NCBI GenBank assembly: GCA_030527885.1
Contig: JAUMZY010000006.1
Location: 1 to 64,000, forward strand
Direction: 5' to 3'
DNA length: 64,000 bases
From: Corynebacterium sp.
GTDB taxonomy: Bacteria > Actinomycetota > Actinomycetes > Mycobacteriales > Mycobacteriaceae
A program made the position numbers and the translations under genes. Positions 19,579-29,903 of this stretch are shown piece by piece (positions within the stretch are counted from its first letter, which is position 1; each line of letters begins with the position of its first letter). Under the pieces are notes generated by a model. The model had not been told where the DNA came from, made no database searches, and saw only the letters and a list, made by a program, of their open reading frames with translations.

Positions 19579-21702
19579 ATGACAGAATCTGCAGCAGATA
19601 TTCGTCGCATAGCTTTTCGACGTGCAACCGACGTCCTAGAATCCCTCAACATTCCGGAACACACCGCCTTGGCCGTCACCGGGTCCTACGCCCGGCAGGA
19701 ACTTACCGCGCATTCCGACCTTGATGCCATCCTGATTTACGACCTGGCTAAGGTGGACGTCGAAAAGCTAAAACCCCAGGTGGAAGACCTGTGGTACCCG
19801 GTGTGGGATGCCAAAATCCGCCTAGATTATTCCACCCGCCGCCCGCAAGAATGCGCCGCGATTATCAGCGAAAATACTGTTGCCGGCCTGTCGCTTCTCG
19901 ACCTCACGCACGTGGCCGGGGATGCTGAGCTCACCGCCCATACTCGAAACCTTGTGCTACGCGCCTGGCGCATTGAACTGTCGAAAAACTTCAACAACAT
20001 CATCGACACCGCCATCACCCGGTGGCGCCGCTCCGGGCCGGTGGTCAGCATGACCAAACCGGATTTGAAGCACGGCCGCGGTGGCCTGCGTGATCATGAA
20101 CTACTCAAAGCTCTAGCACTGGGTAACCTGTGTGACGCCCCGGATCTTGGTGCCGAACGCACCCTGCTGCTGGACGTGCGCACCATGCTGCACGAACACG
20201 CCCGCCGCCCCCGGGATGTTCTGGATCCGGAATTTGCCGCAGACATCGCCCTGGATCTTGGTTTCGCCGACCGTTACGAACTATCGCGCACCATCGCCGA
20301 AGCGGCCCGCACCATTGATAATGCCCTGACCAACGGCCTCACCACCGCCCGTAACCTGCTGCAACCCCGAACCCGCCGGTGGGGTCGCACCCGCATTCCC
20401 CGCCGCCCCCTGGATGTTGATGTGGTCGACGTGGGTGGCGAAATATCTCTCTCCCGCAAACCCAACCTCGAAGACCCAGCCCTGGTGCTGCGGGTCGCCG
20501 CCGCCAGCGCCCGCACTGGCCTGCCCATTCACGATGCCGTGTGGTCTCGTCTGAAAGCCCTCCCACCCATGGGCGACCATTGGCCCACGCCTGCAACCAG
20601 CGACTTTCTGGCGTTGCTTTCCTCCCCGGACCACACCGGGCGCGTCATCACCGAGCTTGATAACCACGGATTATGGTCCCCCCTCGTCCCAGCCTGGGAT
20701 AACATTCGCGGCCTCATGCCCCGCGAACCCGTTCACACCCAAACCATTGATCAACACAGCGTGGAAGTCACCCAAAACTGTGCCGCTCACAGCGTCACCG
20801 TCGCCCGACCCGACCTGCTCTACCTGGCGGCACTATTCCACGACATTGGCAAAGGCCAAGGCCGACCGCACGCCGAAGTAGGCGCCGAACTCGTGGCCGA
20901 CATGGCCGATAGGCTGCGGTTAGGCTACCGCGATAAATCCGTTGTCACTGCGCTCGTGCTGCATCACACGCTCATTCCCAACCTCGTCGCCCACCGCGAT
21001 ATCGAATCCGATGAAGTAGTGGAGGAGCTTCTCGACGCCCTCGGCTACGACCTCCTCACCATTGACCTCATGCATGTCCTTGTGCATGCTGATGCCCTCG
21101 CCGCCGGCATGTGGACCTCCACCCTCCAAATCGGCACGAACATGCTGTGCCACCGCGCCCGCACCCGCCTGACCAGCACTAAACCAGAACCCCCGGTGTT
21201 GGACTTCCCACCCCACCCCCTCGACCTCATCCCCACACCAGCCGGCAGCAATTCCACGGCAACAGTCCGATGGGTGGGCAATTACCTGCGTGAAAGCGTC
21301 CGCATCCTCGCGCTCATCGCCGCCAAGGACTGGAATATCAACTCCGCAGAGTTCATCGTTGAACCCGACCACACTCGCGCCGAACTTCAGGTGTATAACA
21401 CTCTCGGCACCGGCTTCGATAAGGCTGAATTCATCCAAGCCTATAAATCCGGTGTTTACTCTGCCCTGCCGCATGTTGCACCAGCTGGCACCACCGCCAC
21501 CTTCTGGTTCGATGACGTCCTAGAGGTACGCACCACCGACCGGCAAGCCGCATTGGGTACACTGATGGGGGTACTGCCGGAGATTTCTTGGCTGAAAATG
21601 AGTAACCCCGGGGCAACAATGATCATGCAATGCGGACTGAAACCCGGCTTCGACCGCGCTACTGTAGAACGTGACGTGACCCAAGTATTAACAACCGGCT
21701 AA
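19579..21702 (+). CDS. glnD: PII uridylyl/adenylyltransferase GlnD
   Basis: 707-residue enzyme that modifies and demodifies PII in response to glutamine. The nucleotidyltransferase motif is GSYARQELTAHSDLDAI near residue 36; a central region is followed by an HD hydrolase site (LFHDIGKG) and C-terminal ACT repeats that bind glutamine. In corynebacteria GlnD adenylylates GlnK at Tyr51. ATG 19579 is one base after the rnz stop, indicating translational coupling. Two exact copies of the dispersed word GCTTTTCGACG fall in the first 65 codons, in opposite orientation. Confidence 0.94.
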   Translation: MTESAADIRRIAFRRATDVLESLNIPEHTALAVTGSYARQELTAHSDLDAILIYDLAKVDVEKLKPQVEDLWYPVWDAKIRLDYSTRRPQECAAIISENTVAGLSLLDLTHVAGDAELTAHTRNLVLRAWRIELSKNFNNIIDTAITRWRRSGPVVSMTKPDLKHGRGGLRDHELLKALALGNLCDAPDLGAERTLLLDVRTMLHEHARRPRDVLDPEFAADIALDLGFADRYELSRTIAEAARTIDNALTNGLTTARNLLQPRTRRWGRTRIPRRPLDVDVVDVGGEISLSRKPNLEDPALVLRVAAASARTGLPIHDAVWSRLKALPPMGDHWPTPATSDFLALLSSPDHTGRVITELDNHGLWSPLVPAWDNIRGLMPREPVHTQTIDQHSVEVTQNCAAHSVTVARPDLLYLAALFHDIGKGQGRPHAEVGAELVADMADRLRLGYRDKSVVTALVLHHTLIPNLVAHRDIESDEVVEELLDALGYDLLTIDLMHVLVHADALAAGMWTSTLQIGTNMLCHRARTRLTSTKPEPPVLDFPPHPLDLIPTPAGSNSTATVRWVGNYLRESVRILALIAAKDWNINSAEFIVEPDHTRAELQVYNTLGTGFDKAEFIQAYKSGVYSALPHVAPAGTTATFWFDDVLEVRTTDRQAALGTLMGVLPEISWLKMSNPGATMIMQCGLKPGFDRATVERDVTQVLTTG
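19612..19622 (+). repeat. Dispersed 11-base word, copy inside glnD (first)
   Basis: Exact GCTTTTCGACG in the first codons of glnD. Confidence 0.6.
19759..19769 (-). repeat. Dispersed 11-base word, copy inside glnD (second)
   Basis: Exact GCTTTTCGACG on the minus strand, 136 bases after the end of the first glnD copy and inverted to it. Confidence 0.6.
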
Positions 21703-21748
21703 TATTGATGCGTTAACCAGCTTAAATTTTTTCAAGGAGTGACCCACC

Positions 21749-23344
21749 ATGTTCGAATCCCTATCAGACCGCCTAGGTGCAGCATTATCCGGCTTACGAT
21801 CCAAAGGCAAAGTTACCGAAGCCGACGTTAATACCGTCTCCCGCGACATACGCTTAGCCCTCCTCGAAGCCGACGTCTCCTTACCGGTGGTCCGGGGATT
21901 TATCAAACGCATCAAAGAACGCGCCCTCGGCGTAGAAGTATCCAAAGCCCTTAACCCGGCTGAACAAGTCATCAAAATCGTCAACGAGGAATTAACCACC
22001 ATCCTCGGCGGCGAAACCCGCCGCATGAACGTGGCCAAAAAACCACCAACAATCATCATGCTCGCAGGCCTCCAAGGTGCTGGTAAAACCACCCTCGCCG
22101 GCAAATTAGCCCACTACCTTAAAGAGCAAGGCCACACCCCCATGCTGGTTGCCTGCGACCTCCAGCGGCCGGGCGCCGTCCAGCAGTTGCAAATCGTTGG
22201 TGAACGCGCTGGTGTTCCCACCTTCGCACCCGACCCCGGTACCTCGCTGGACACATTAGAACACGAAATGGGTACTTCCCATGGGGATCCCGTGGCCGTG
22301 GCGGAAGCCGGCATTGCGGAAGCGCATTCCAAGAAGCATGACTTCGTCATTGTAGATACCGCCGGCCGGTTGGGCATTGATGAAACCCTCATGACGCAGG
22401 CCCGCAACATTCGGAATGCCATCAATCCGGATGAGGTATTCTTCGTGATTGATGCCATGATCGGCCAAGACGCCGTGGTCACCGCTGAGGCGTTCCGCGA
22501 CGGCGTGGACTTCACCGGCGTGGTGCTCACCAAGTTGGACGGTGACGCCCGTGGTGGTGCTGCTTTGTCCATTCGGGAAGTCACTGGCAAGCCCATCATG
22601 TTTGCCTCCACCGGTGAGAAGATGACCGATTTCGACGTCTTCCACCCTGACCGCATGGCCAACCGCATCCTGGGCATGGGTGACGTTCTCACCCTGATTG
22701 AGCAGGCCGAAAAATCCCTGGACCAGGAACAGGCCATGAAAACCGCGTCGAAACTCTCCACCGGGGAGCTCACGCTCGACGACTTCCTCAACCAAATGCT
22801 CATGGTGCGCAAAATGGGCCCCATTGCCAACCTGTTGAAAATGCTGCCTGGCGGTTCGCAAATGTCAGCGATGGCGGACATGGTTGATGAGAAGCAGCTC
22901 GACCGGATTCAGGCCATCATCCGTGGCATGACGCCGCAGGAACGGCAGGACCCGAAGATTCTCAATGCTTCTCGACGCAAGCGCATCGCCAATGGTTCGG
23001 GCGTGACCGTGATGGACGTTAACCAATTAATTGAACGGTTCTTCGAAGCCAAGAAGATGATGGGGCAGATGGCCAACCAAATGGGCATGGGTGGCGGCCG
23101 CAGCGCCACGAAGAAGAAGCCCAAGGGCCGCAAAGGCAAGAACGGCAAGCGGCGGCCAGCGAAGCAGCGTCGCGGCGGGATGCCCGGGGGGATGCCAGGC
23201 GGCGGCATGCCCGGCATGCCGAACATGGCGGAGTTGCAGAAGATGCAGGAGGGTAGTGCTGGTATGCCAAATCTGCCCAAAGGTATGGAGAATATTGATC
23301 TGAACAACCTGGATTTCAGCCAGGCGAAGAAGAAAAAGAAGTAA
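21749..23344 (+). CDS. ffh: Signal recognition particle protein Ffh
   Basis: 531-residue SRP54 GTPase that binds signal sequences and the 4.5S RNA and targets ribosomes to FtsY. The N domain is followed by the G domain (GLQGAGKTTLAGKL near residue 107, DLQRPGAVQQL, DTAGRLGID, TKLDGDARGG) and a Met-rich M domain. The end carries an unusual Gly/Met/Lys-rich tail (repeated GGMPGG-like units) after the M domain. A strong AAGGAG site precedes ATG 21749. It follows glnD closely and probably belongs to the glnK-rnz-glnD run. The SRP RNA gene was not found in the window. Confidence 0.96.
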   Translation: MFESLSDRLGAALSGLRSKGKVTEADVNTVSRDIRLALLEADVSLPVVRGFIKRIKERALGVEVSKALNPAEQVIKIVNEELTTILGGETRRMNVAKKPPTIIMLAGLQGAGKTTLAGKLAHYLKEQGHTPMLVACDLQRPGAVQQLQIVGERAGVPTFAPDPGTSLDTLEHEMGTSHGDPVAVAEAGIAEAHSKKHDFVIVDTAGRLGIDETLMTQARNIRNAINPDEVFFVIDAMIGQDAVVTAEAFRDGVDFTGVVLTKLDGDARGGAALSIREVTGKPIMFASTGEKMTDFDVFHPDRMANRILGMGDVLTLIEQAEKSLDQEQAMKTASKLSTGELTLDDFLNQMLMVRKMGPIANLLKMLPGGSQMSAMADMVDEKQLDRIQAIIRGMTPQERQDPKILNASRRKRIANGSGVTVMDVNQLIERFFEAKKMMGQMANQMGMGGGRSATKKKPKGRKGKNGKRRPAKQRRGGMPGGMPGGGMPGMPNMAELQKMQEGSAGMPNLPKGMENIDLNNLDFSQAKKKKK

Positions 23345-24334
23345 TCAGATACTGAGTGCCCCGACGAGTGATACAAGACCCACGGCGAAGGATACAAGGA
23401 ACCCGAGCAAAAACGTTCGGGTTCCTGCCTGTTTGATATTGCCCCAGGTCACGGCTAGGCCTTGAGCGAACATGGCTGTAGCGAAGAATATGGTTCGCAT
23501 CACATCGGTGGTGTGTAAGACGAAGGGCGGGACGTTGACAAGCGAACGCACAATCACCAGTATGATGAACACTATGATGAAGCTGGGGATCAGCGGCGGT
23601 AAGTGCGTGTCCTCGCTGTCTGAGGTCCGGTTGCGCTCAAGGATAGATAGGATCATCGCCGTGGGCGCCAACAGTAGCACTCGACCTAATTTGGTTGCCA
23701 CTGCGACGGGTAACGCAGTTGCACCCACGATGCCGCCTGCGGCTACCACCTGACTAACCTCATGCGTGGCTGCCCCGATGAAAACCCCAGCGGCGGCTGG
23801 CTGCCAACTATGCACAATTGCTGGCCCTACAACAATCATGGCGGTGCCGAATGCGGTGACGATGGCAATGGCTGCTAAAAATTCATGCTCATTTTTATGC
23901 CGGACCACTCCATAGGTTGCCCCAAGGGCCGCTGCGCCACAAATGGAACAACCAGCCCCAATGAGCAACGCTTGACTATCACTTAATTTCAGCAATTTAC
24001 CAAACATAATGGTGACGAGAAACCCTGTGACGATGGTACCAACAATGGTGAGTAAAACCTTCCACCCCAAATTCATAATCGCGTCGACGGAAATGGATAA
24101 ACCTAATAATGCCACCCCGCATTTCAGCACCGTGAGGGCACTGACCCGAACCCCCGGATTCAACCGCGCCGGCCACCGACATACATTGCCCACAATCGCA
24201 CCCAAGACAATTGCCATCAACATGATGGAACTAAAACCAGTCAATATGAATACTGCACGGTCCAGGCAATAAGCAATAAGTGCACCCAGTAGGCAGAATA
24301 ATAAGCCAGGTGTGGCTGCGGAAATTTTATTCAT
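23345..24334 (-). CDS. UPF0324 (YeiH-like) membrane protein
   Basis: Integral membrane protein of 329 residues from the UPF0324/YeiH family, with about ten hydrophobic spans and the conserved stretch IGAGCSICGAAALGA. Relatives have been suggested to be transporters, but the substrate is not established. ATG 24334 begins MNKISAATPG; longer in-frame starts upstream lack family-like sequence. It converges tail-to-tail with ffh, and its stop lies at the very end of ffh, leaving no terminator gap. Confidence 0.85.
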   Translation of the reverse strand: MNKISAATPGLLFCLLGALIAYCLDRAVFILTGFSSIMLMAIVLGAIVGNVCRWPARLNPGVRVSALTVLKCGVALLGLSISVDAIMNLGWKVLLTIVGTIVTGFLVTIMFGKLLKLSDSQALLIGAGCSICGAAALGATYGVVRHKNEHEFLAAIAIVTAFGTAMIVVGPAIVHSWQPAAAGVFIGAATHEVSQVVAAGGIVGATALPVAVATKLGRVLLLAPTAMILSILERNRTSDSEDTHLPPLIPSFIIVFIILVIVRSLVNVPPFVLHTTDVMRTIFFATAMFAQGLAVTWGNIKQAGTRTFLLGFLVSFAVGLVSLVGALSI

Positions 24335-24632
24335 GGGGCTAGTGTAACACCACGGAAACCACGCAGCCCCGAGAGCTAGAAAAACAAACGCCACATCCCA
24401 AGACGGGCGCAATAAAACCCGTGCCAAAAGCAGAAATAATGGTACCCTTATTGAAAAAATTCCCACTCAACACCATGCGCAGCAACGAAAATACATTTGC
24501 ACCCCAACACAGTCGGATACCCGCATAAGTGAGGTACCCTGAACGTATTAACAAGAATCTGCACTACTAAAACACAAATGAAGCCACAATAAACAACAGA
24601 CAAGCTTCCACCCCAGGGCAGAAAGGTTTTAG
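24335..24632. other. 298-base divergent intergenic region
   Basis: This gap lies between the UPF0324 gene and the divergent P-type ATPase gene and should hold both promoters. A TACACT element lies close to the UPF0324 start. The right end has AGAAAGG before the ATPase ATG. No RNA gene or further protein was recognised. Confidence 0.35.
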
Positions 24633-27308
24633 ATGACCACACACCTATCTGGACTCAGCTCCGCCGAAGCAGCAAACCGCCTAGAACGATACGGTCCCAA
24701 CGAACTCCAAGCCCAAAAAACCGAACCCGCATGGCGCAAATTCCTCAAACAATTCCAAGACCCCCTGGTCTACCTACTGTTTATCGCCATGGGTATCTCC
24801 TACGGCGCCTGGCTCGTCGAAGGCGCCCACGGCGTCCCCATTGACGTCATCGTCATCGCACTCATCGTCATCACCAACGCCATCCTCGGCTACACCCAAG
24901 AAGCCAAAGCAGCCGACGCCGTCGCAGCCCTAGCCAAAATGACCGCCGCCAACTCCACCGTACTGCGCGACGGCAAACAACAAACCATCCCCTCCCACAA
25001 CCTCGTACCCGGCGACATCATCCTACTCGCCGAAGGTGACGCCGTCGGCGCCGACGCCCTGCTTATCGACGCCACCGACCTCTACATCCAAGAAGCCGCC
25101 CTCACCGGCGAATCCGAAGCAGTACACAAAACCACCGACCCCATCGCCGACGACGTCCCCCTAGCCGAACGCAGCAACACCGTGTTCAAAGGCACCGCCG
25201 TTGTCCGCGGCGTCGGCGTCGCCGAAGTCCAACACACCGGCATGGAAACCCAAATGGGATCCATCGCCACCATGCTCGAAGCCACCAAACAAGACGAAAC
25301 CCCACTCAGCAAAGAAATCACCGAAGTATCCAAAATGCTCGGCCTGCTGGTGGTGGGCATAGCCATCGTCGTTATGGCCGCCCTCATCCTCATCAACGGC
25401 GCCCACTCCGCCGAAGACATGGTGCAAATCTTGCTGCTCGGGGTGTCCCTCGCGGTAGCCGCCGTGCCGGAAGGCCTACCAGCCATCCTCTCCCTGGTAC
25501 TCGCCATCGGCGTGCAAAAACTCGCCCGGCATAACGCCGTGATGAAAAACCTGCCCTCCGTGGAAACCCTCGGCTCCGCCAGCGTCATCTGCTCCGACAA
25601 AACCGGCACCCTGACCAAAAACGAAATGACATTACAGCAGGTCATCACCGCTTCCGGCACGACCGTGCTGGGTGGTGCAGGGTACGACCCCGCCGGTGAC
25701 GTCACCTCCACTACGAGCGAGGCGGCTAGGGAGGAAGCCTACCAAGCCGTCATCGCCGGCACCATCGCCAACAACGCGCAACTGGACCAAGGGGCAGAAG
25801 GCACCTGGGAGATCGTCGGCGATCCCACCGAAGCAGCGTTCCTGGTGGCGTTGCCGAAATTCCAAGCTGGGGGTGTTGCGGGTCCTGGTGCTGTCGGCGC
25901 TGGTGTCGAACGGGTAAGCGAAAACCCCTTCTCCTCCGAACGCAAAATGATGTCCGTCACCACCGCCGACAACCACCTCTACGCCAAAGGCGCACCCGAC
26001 ATCCTCCTCGAACACTGCACCAACGAACTCCACGGCGACACCGAAGTACCGCTCACCGAGGAACGTCGACAAGCCATACTCGACAGCATCACCGACCTCT
26101 CCGCCCAAGGCTTCCGCACCCTCGGCGTCGCCCGGCGCGCCGGGTCCGATCCTACGGAAGAAAACCTGACATTCCTAGGGGTCGCGGGCATCATGGACCC
26201 GCCCCGCAGCGAAGCGCGGGAAGCCATCGCCCAAGCCCACCAGGCGGGCATCCGCACCATCATGATCACCGGCGACCATCCTGTTACCGCAGCTAGCATC
26301 GCTAAAAGCCTCGGCATTGAAACGGAACGCGCCATCACTGGTAGGGAAATTGATGCCATGGATGAGGAGGAATTCACCGCAGCCGTGGCTAGTGTTAACG
26401 TGTACGCGCGGGTGGCGCCGGCGCATAAACTTAGGATCGTGGATGCCCTGCAAGCCGCTGGCAACATCGTGTCCATGACCGGCGACGGCGTCAACGACGC
26501 ACCCGCCCTGAAAAGTGCTGACATTGGGGTAGCCATGGGTATCACCGGCACAGAGGTGACGAAGGAAGCCGCCACCATGATCCTGGCGGATGATAATTAC
26601 TCCACCATCGTTGCCGCGGTGAAACAAGGGCGGGCTACTTTCGATAACATTCGCAAATTCTTGCGGTACCTGCTGAGCTCCAACATGGGTGAAGTCGCCA
26701 CAGTTTTCGGCGGCGTGGTGTTTGCCGTTGCGCTGGGCTTAGTCACCGGCGACGGGGGAGTAGCGTTACCACTGCTAGCCACCCAAATTCTGTGGATCAA
26801 CCTGATCACCGACTCCGGGCCGGCCCTCGCCATGGGTGTGGACCCCACCGATGATTCCGTGATGCAACGCCCACCGCGCAACATCAAAGACCGCATCATC
26901 AACAAAGACATGTGGATGCGCGTGCTTTTCATCGGCATAATCATGGGTGCAGTCACGCTGCTCAGCATTGACATGTTCTACCAAGGCGGCCTGATCCCCG
27001 GCACCCACAGTCTCGAAGAGGCCCGCACTGTCGGGTTCACCACCCTTGTGTTTTCCCAGCTGTTCAACGCCCTGAACTCCCGCGACGAGATCCAAAGCGC
27101 CTTCCACCACCTCACCGCAAACCGGTGGCTGTCCATTGGGCTCGGCGTGGTGCTGCAGATTTTGGTGGTGAACGTACCATTCCTGCAGGCCGCGTTCGGC
27201 ACAGCCCACCTGAGCCTGACGCAGTGGTTCGTTGCCATCGGCATGGCTTCCATTGTGCTGTGGGCGGAAGAACTGTCGAAGCTGGTGCGGCGCATGCGGC
27301 AGAGCTAA
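24633..27308 (+). CDS. P-type cation-transporting ATPase (Ca-type, P2)
   Basis: 891-residue cation pump of the P2 type, in the membrane. Domains in order: cation ATPase N-terminus, actuator domain, phosphorylation site DKTGTLTK with Asp322, nucleotide-binding domain, hinge GDGVNDAPALK, and a six-span C-terminus. Membrane segments PEGLPAILSL and NLITDSGPALAMG resemble Ca2+-ATPase segments M4 and M6, so calcium or another divalent ion is the likely substrate; sodium or potassium cannot be excluded. A plain AGAAAGG ribosome binding site precedes ATG 24633. The gene ends right before an exact copy of the dispersed word. Confidence 0.9.
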   Translation: MTTHLSGLSSAEAANRLERYGPNELQAQKTEPAWRKFLKQFQDPLVYLLFIAMGISYGAWLVEGAHGVPIDVIVIALIVITNAILGYTQEAKAADAVAALAKMTAANSTVLRDGKQQTIPSHNLVPGDIILLAEGDAVGADALLIDATDLYIQEAALTGESEAVHKTTDPIADDVPLAERSNTVFKGTAVVRGVGVAEVQHTGMETQMGSIATMLEATKQDETPLSKEITEVSKMLGLLVVGIAIVVMAALILINGAHSAEDMVQILLLGVSLAVAAVPEGLPAILSLVLAIGVQKLARHNAVMKNLPSVETLGSASVICSDKTGTLTKNEMTLQQVITASGTTVLGGAGYDPAGDVTSTTSEAAREEAYQAVIAGTIANNAQLDQGAEGTWEIVGDPTEAAFLVALPKFQAGGVAGPGAVGAGVERVSENPFSSERKMMSVTTADNHLYAKGAPDILLEHCTNELHGDTEVPLTEERRQAILDSITDLSAQGFRTLGVARRAGSDPTEENLTFLGVAGIMDPPRSEAREAIAQAHQAGIRTIMITGDHPVTAASIAKSLGIETERAITGREIDAMDEEEFTAAVASVNVYARVAPAHKLRIVDALQAAGNIVSMTGDGVNDAPALKSADIGVAMGITGTEVTKEAATMILADDNYSTIVAAVKQGRATFDNIRKFLRYLLSSNMGEVATVFGGVVFAVALGLVTGDGGVALPLLATQILWINLITDSGPALAMGVDPTDDSVMQRPPRNIKDRIINKDMWMRVLFIGIIMGAVTLLSIDMFYQGGLIPGTHSLEEARTVGFTTLVFSQLFNALNSRDEIQSAFHHLTANRWLSIGLGVVLQILVVNVPFLQAAFGTAHLSLTQWFVAIGMASIVLWAEELSKLVRRMRQS

Positions 27309-27319
27309 GCTTTTCGACG
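27309..27319 (+). repeat. Dispersed 11-base word, intergenic copy 2
   Basis: Exact GCTTTTCGACG followed by C, starting on the base after the TAA of the P-type ATPase gene, in the gap between two convergent genes. Confidence 0.7.
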
Positions 27320-27406
27320 CTGCACCGCCTCACTACTCAACAGCATGTGCATAGCGCGGGCCATACAAGGCTCGCGCCTGGGCGGTTGTTTCCCTTGGGA
27401 ATGCGG

Positions 27407-29077
27407 CTAATCCTGTGGGGAAGTTGCAACAACCTCGGTAACCCCGCCGCCCTGCACCTGCAGGATGCGATCAGCCTTCTGCGCCACATTCAGATCATGC
27501 GTGCTGAACAGTACGGTGGCTGGGGTTTGCAGTAGGTAATCAATGGCAAGGTTGCCGGATTCGGAATCTAACGCTGAGGTGGGTTCGTCCACCAACACGA
27601 TGGGGGCTTGGCGCAAGATGGCGCGGGCGATGGCGATGCGTTGCCGCTCCCCGCCGGATACGCCACTGTTGGCGCGGCCCACCACAGTAGCTAATCCTGT
27701 TGTGCTGGCGAAGGCGGTCAACCCGACTGCTGCGAGTAGGTTGATGAGCTGCTCGTCTTCTGCATCATCATTGCTGCCGACTAGTAGGTTATCTTTCAAC
27801 GTGCCGGGCAGCAGCGTGGGCTCCTGTTCCACGTAGGCAATCAGGGAGCGTAACTCTGCCAACCGCAAGTCCTTGATGTCGTGATTATTGATGAGAATGT
27901 GCCCGCTGTCGATCTCATAAAACCGCTGAATGAGCGACAAAATAGACGTTTTACCACTCCCAGATTCGCCCATCAGTGCGACCTTCTCACCGGGCTTGAT
28001 GGAGAACGAAACCCCAGCTAAAACATCCCGGTAATTGACGTCATAGAAGGAAACCGGTAACGCCGCCGGGACGTTTGCGGTAGCTGGGGCAGGGGAGTCA
28101 TCCAGCACGTCCTCCTGTGGTAATTCAAGCAAATTGTTGATGCGCCGAAGCGCACCCCGCGCCTCCCGGAACGCCGTGATGGACTCCGCAATGTGCGTCA
28201 GCGGCGCCACCACCAGGAACAACGCAGTGGCAAATGTGATGAGTCCTTCCATATTCAGCGCGCCGCTGCTCACCCGCATCGCCCCAACCATCAGCACCGC
28301 AATCATGGCAATGTACGCCGTCACAGAAGCTAGCGGCGATAAACATGCCTCCACCAGGCTCATCTTCCGGCGGGCCTGGTATCCCTGCGTGATTTCATGA
28401 TTCAGGATGCGCTGAATTTTACGTTCCGCACCGAAAGACTTAATCGTCCGGATGGCGGAAAGCAGCGTCTGAAACTCCGAACCAAAATGCGATAAATGGT
28501 CCTGTACTTTTTCGGATAAAAATTCGATTCGGGTGGACGCAATCGTAATCGCCAGAAGCGCAACCAACACCACCAGAATCACCACACCAAACAGGTATAC
28601 ATCCAGCAGCGCCATGTACACGGTGGCGCCGACAATAACAGTGACGCCGCCGATAGCGGCCACCAGGGCCGTCGAAAAGCTCGTGCTCACAATGGACGTA
28701 TCAGCAGTCAGGCGCGTAACAAACTGCCCGGATTCTTTGCGATCATACTCGGACATGGGCAGGGCAATGAGATGCCGCGTCAAAGCCCGGCGAATGTACA
28801 GCACACAGCGGTCAGCGGCTACCGCCGTGGCGTACATATGTGCGCCTGTCAAGATGGATTCGACCATGATGAGGCCAATGAGCAGGACCAACGGCCGGGT
28901 GTAAGCACCAGTGCTTATGTTGCTCATTACCGAGCCCACCAAATGTGGTTGCAGCAACGTGACACCGGCTGCAAGCAGGGACAAGACAGAAGCCACCGCC
29001 AGCAGCGGGGCATGGGTACGAAGAAGAAATGCGAAACTCAAAGCGACTCTATTCTTAGGGGAAAAGGTCCGCGCCAA
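27407..29077 (-). CDS. ABC exporter (fused permease and ATPase)
   Basis: Half-transporter of 556 residues of the MsbA/MDR-like exporter type. The N-terminal part has about six membrane spans; the ATPase part has Walker A GESGSGKT, the signature SGGERQR, and Walker B IVLVDEPTSALD. Such exporters work as dimers and move lipids, drugs or peptides; the substrate is unknown. The first codon appears to be TTG 29077, without a clear ribosome binding site, so the exact start is uncertain. No partner half-transporter is adjacent, suggesting a homodimer. An exact copy of the dispersed word lies within the coding sequence at 28670-28680. Confidence 0.88.
   Translation of the reverse strand: MARTFSPKNRVALSFAFLLRTHAPLLAVASVLSLLAAGVTLLQPHLVGSVMSNISTGAYTRPLVLLIGLIMVESILTGAHMYATAVAADRCVLYIRRALTRHLIALPMSEYDRKESGQFVTRLTADTSIVSTSFSTALVAAIGGVTVIVGATVYMALLDVYLFGVVILVVLVALLAITIASTRIEFLSEKVQDHLSHFGSEFQTLLSAIRTIKSFGAERKIQRILNHEITQGYQARRKMSLVEACLSPLASVTAYIAMIAVLMVGAMRVSSGALNMEGLITFATALFLVVAPLTHIAESITAFREARGALRRINNLLELPQEDVLDDSPAPATANVPAALPVSFYDVNYRDVLAGVSFSIKPGEKVALMGESGSGKTSILSLIQRFYEIDSGHILINNHDIKDLRLAELRSLIAYVEQEPTLLPGTLKDNLLVGSNDDAEDEQLINLLAAVGLTAFASTTGLATVVGRANSGVSGGERQRIAIARAILRQAPIVLVDEPTSALDSESGNLAIDYLLQTPATVLFSTHDLNVAQKADRILQVQGGGVTEVVATSPQD
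28670..28680 (-). repeat. Dispersed 11-base word, copy inside the ABC exporter
   Basis: Exact GCTTTTCGACG on the minus strand, in the membrane-domain coding part. Confidence 0.6.
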
Positions 29078-29298
29078 AAATAGTCACCACTCACACGAGC
29101 GGGGGCGAACCGTGATTACTGTGCTGCGGAATTCGTCGCATTGATCATGAATACGGATGATACCGGCGGCGACGGAATGCCGCAAGGCTTTAGCTTGTCG
29201 ACGCTCCCCGCCGCCAACCCTGGTATACACTCGCAGTCATTAAAGAGGGCTCAAATTTTGATTTTTAGCAGGATTATTTATGGCAGGAGAGGCTAAAT

Positions 29299-29589
29299 AT
29301 GGTTCACATTATCCTTGGGTTTGGGCTAGGGTCTATATGCTATTTTATTTTGTATTTTGGCTATAAAAAATTGAGGATAAAACCGCAATCACTTACCTTT
29401 TACTTGCTTTTTACCCTCGTCGGCATGACCGTCGGATATTTTCACATCATGATCCCAACCTACGAGATAGGAACGGGCACAAACACGATGGTGAATCAGC
29501 AGGTCATAGGGTTCTTAATAGCGAGCGTCATCCTCACCCTGCAACAGGAAATCCGCACACGCCAGGGGAGTGGGGCTGACGAATGCTGA
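29299..29589 (+). CDS. Small membrane protein, paralog A
   Basis: 96 residues with three hydrophobic spans. The C-terminal part (FLIASVILTLQQEIRTRQ) resembles the neighbouring gene (FLLASMVLTLGRKLREDRQ), so the two are old tandem duplicates. GCAGGAGAGG lies ahead of ATG 29299. The family and function are not recognised. Confidence 0.65.
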   Translation: MVHIILGFGLGSICYFILYFGYKKLRIKPQSLTFYLLFTLVGMTVGYFHIMIPTYEIGTGTNTMVNQQVIGFLIASVILTLQQEIRTRQGSGADEC

Positions 29590-29903
29590 TGCATATTGTG
29601 GGCATCATCGCCTATTCCTCACCCGCAATACTCGCGGTGGTGATACTGTACAGCCTGCTGGTTATTATGCCCGCCGTTGCCCAAAAAGTAGTGAAGACAC
29701 ATATCACCATCAGCCCCTATTATTGGTTGTGTTTTTTAGTGACCGCGTCGCTGCTTTTTACCATTTTGATGCTGAATGCTGGCAACGATGCTGGGGCCGG
29801 CCCCAGCCTCATACTCCACGGATTCTTACTGGCCAGCATGGTGCTCACCCTCGGGCGGAAACTACGGGAAGACCGGCAGCACAACAAAGCCACGAGTGCC
29901 TAG
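29583..29903 (+). CDS. Small membrane protein, paralog B
   Basis: 106 residues with about three hydrophobic spans, overlapping the end of paralog A by 7 bases and probably translated with it. The shared C-terminal pattern (LLASMVLTLGRKLREDRQ) marks it as a relative of paralog A. The function is unknown. Confidence 0.65.
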   Translation: MLMHIVGIIAYSSPAILAVVILYSLLVIMPAVAQKVVKTHITISPYYWLCFLVTASLLFTILMLNAGNDAGAGPSLILHGFLLASMVLTLGRKLREDRQHNKATSA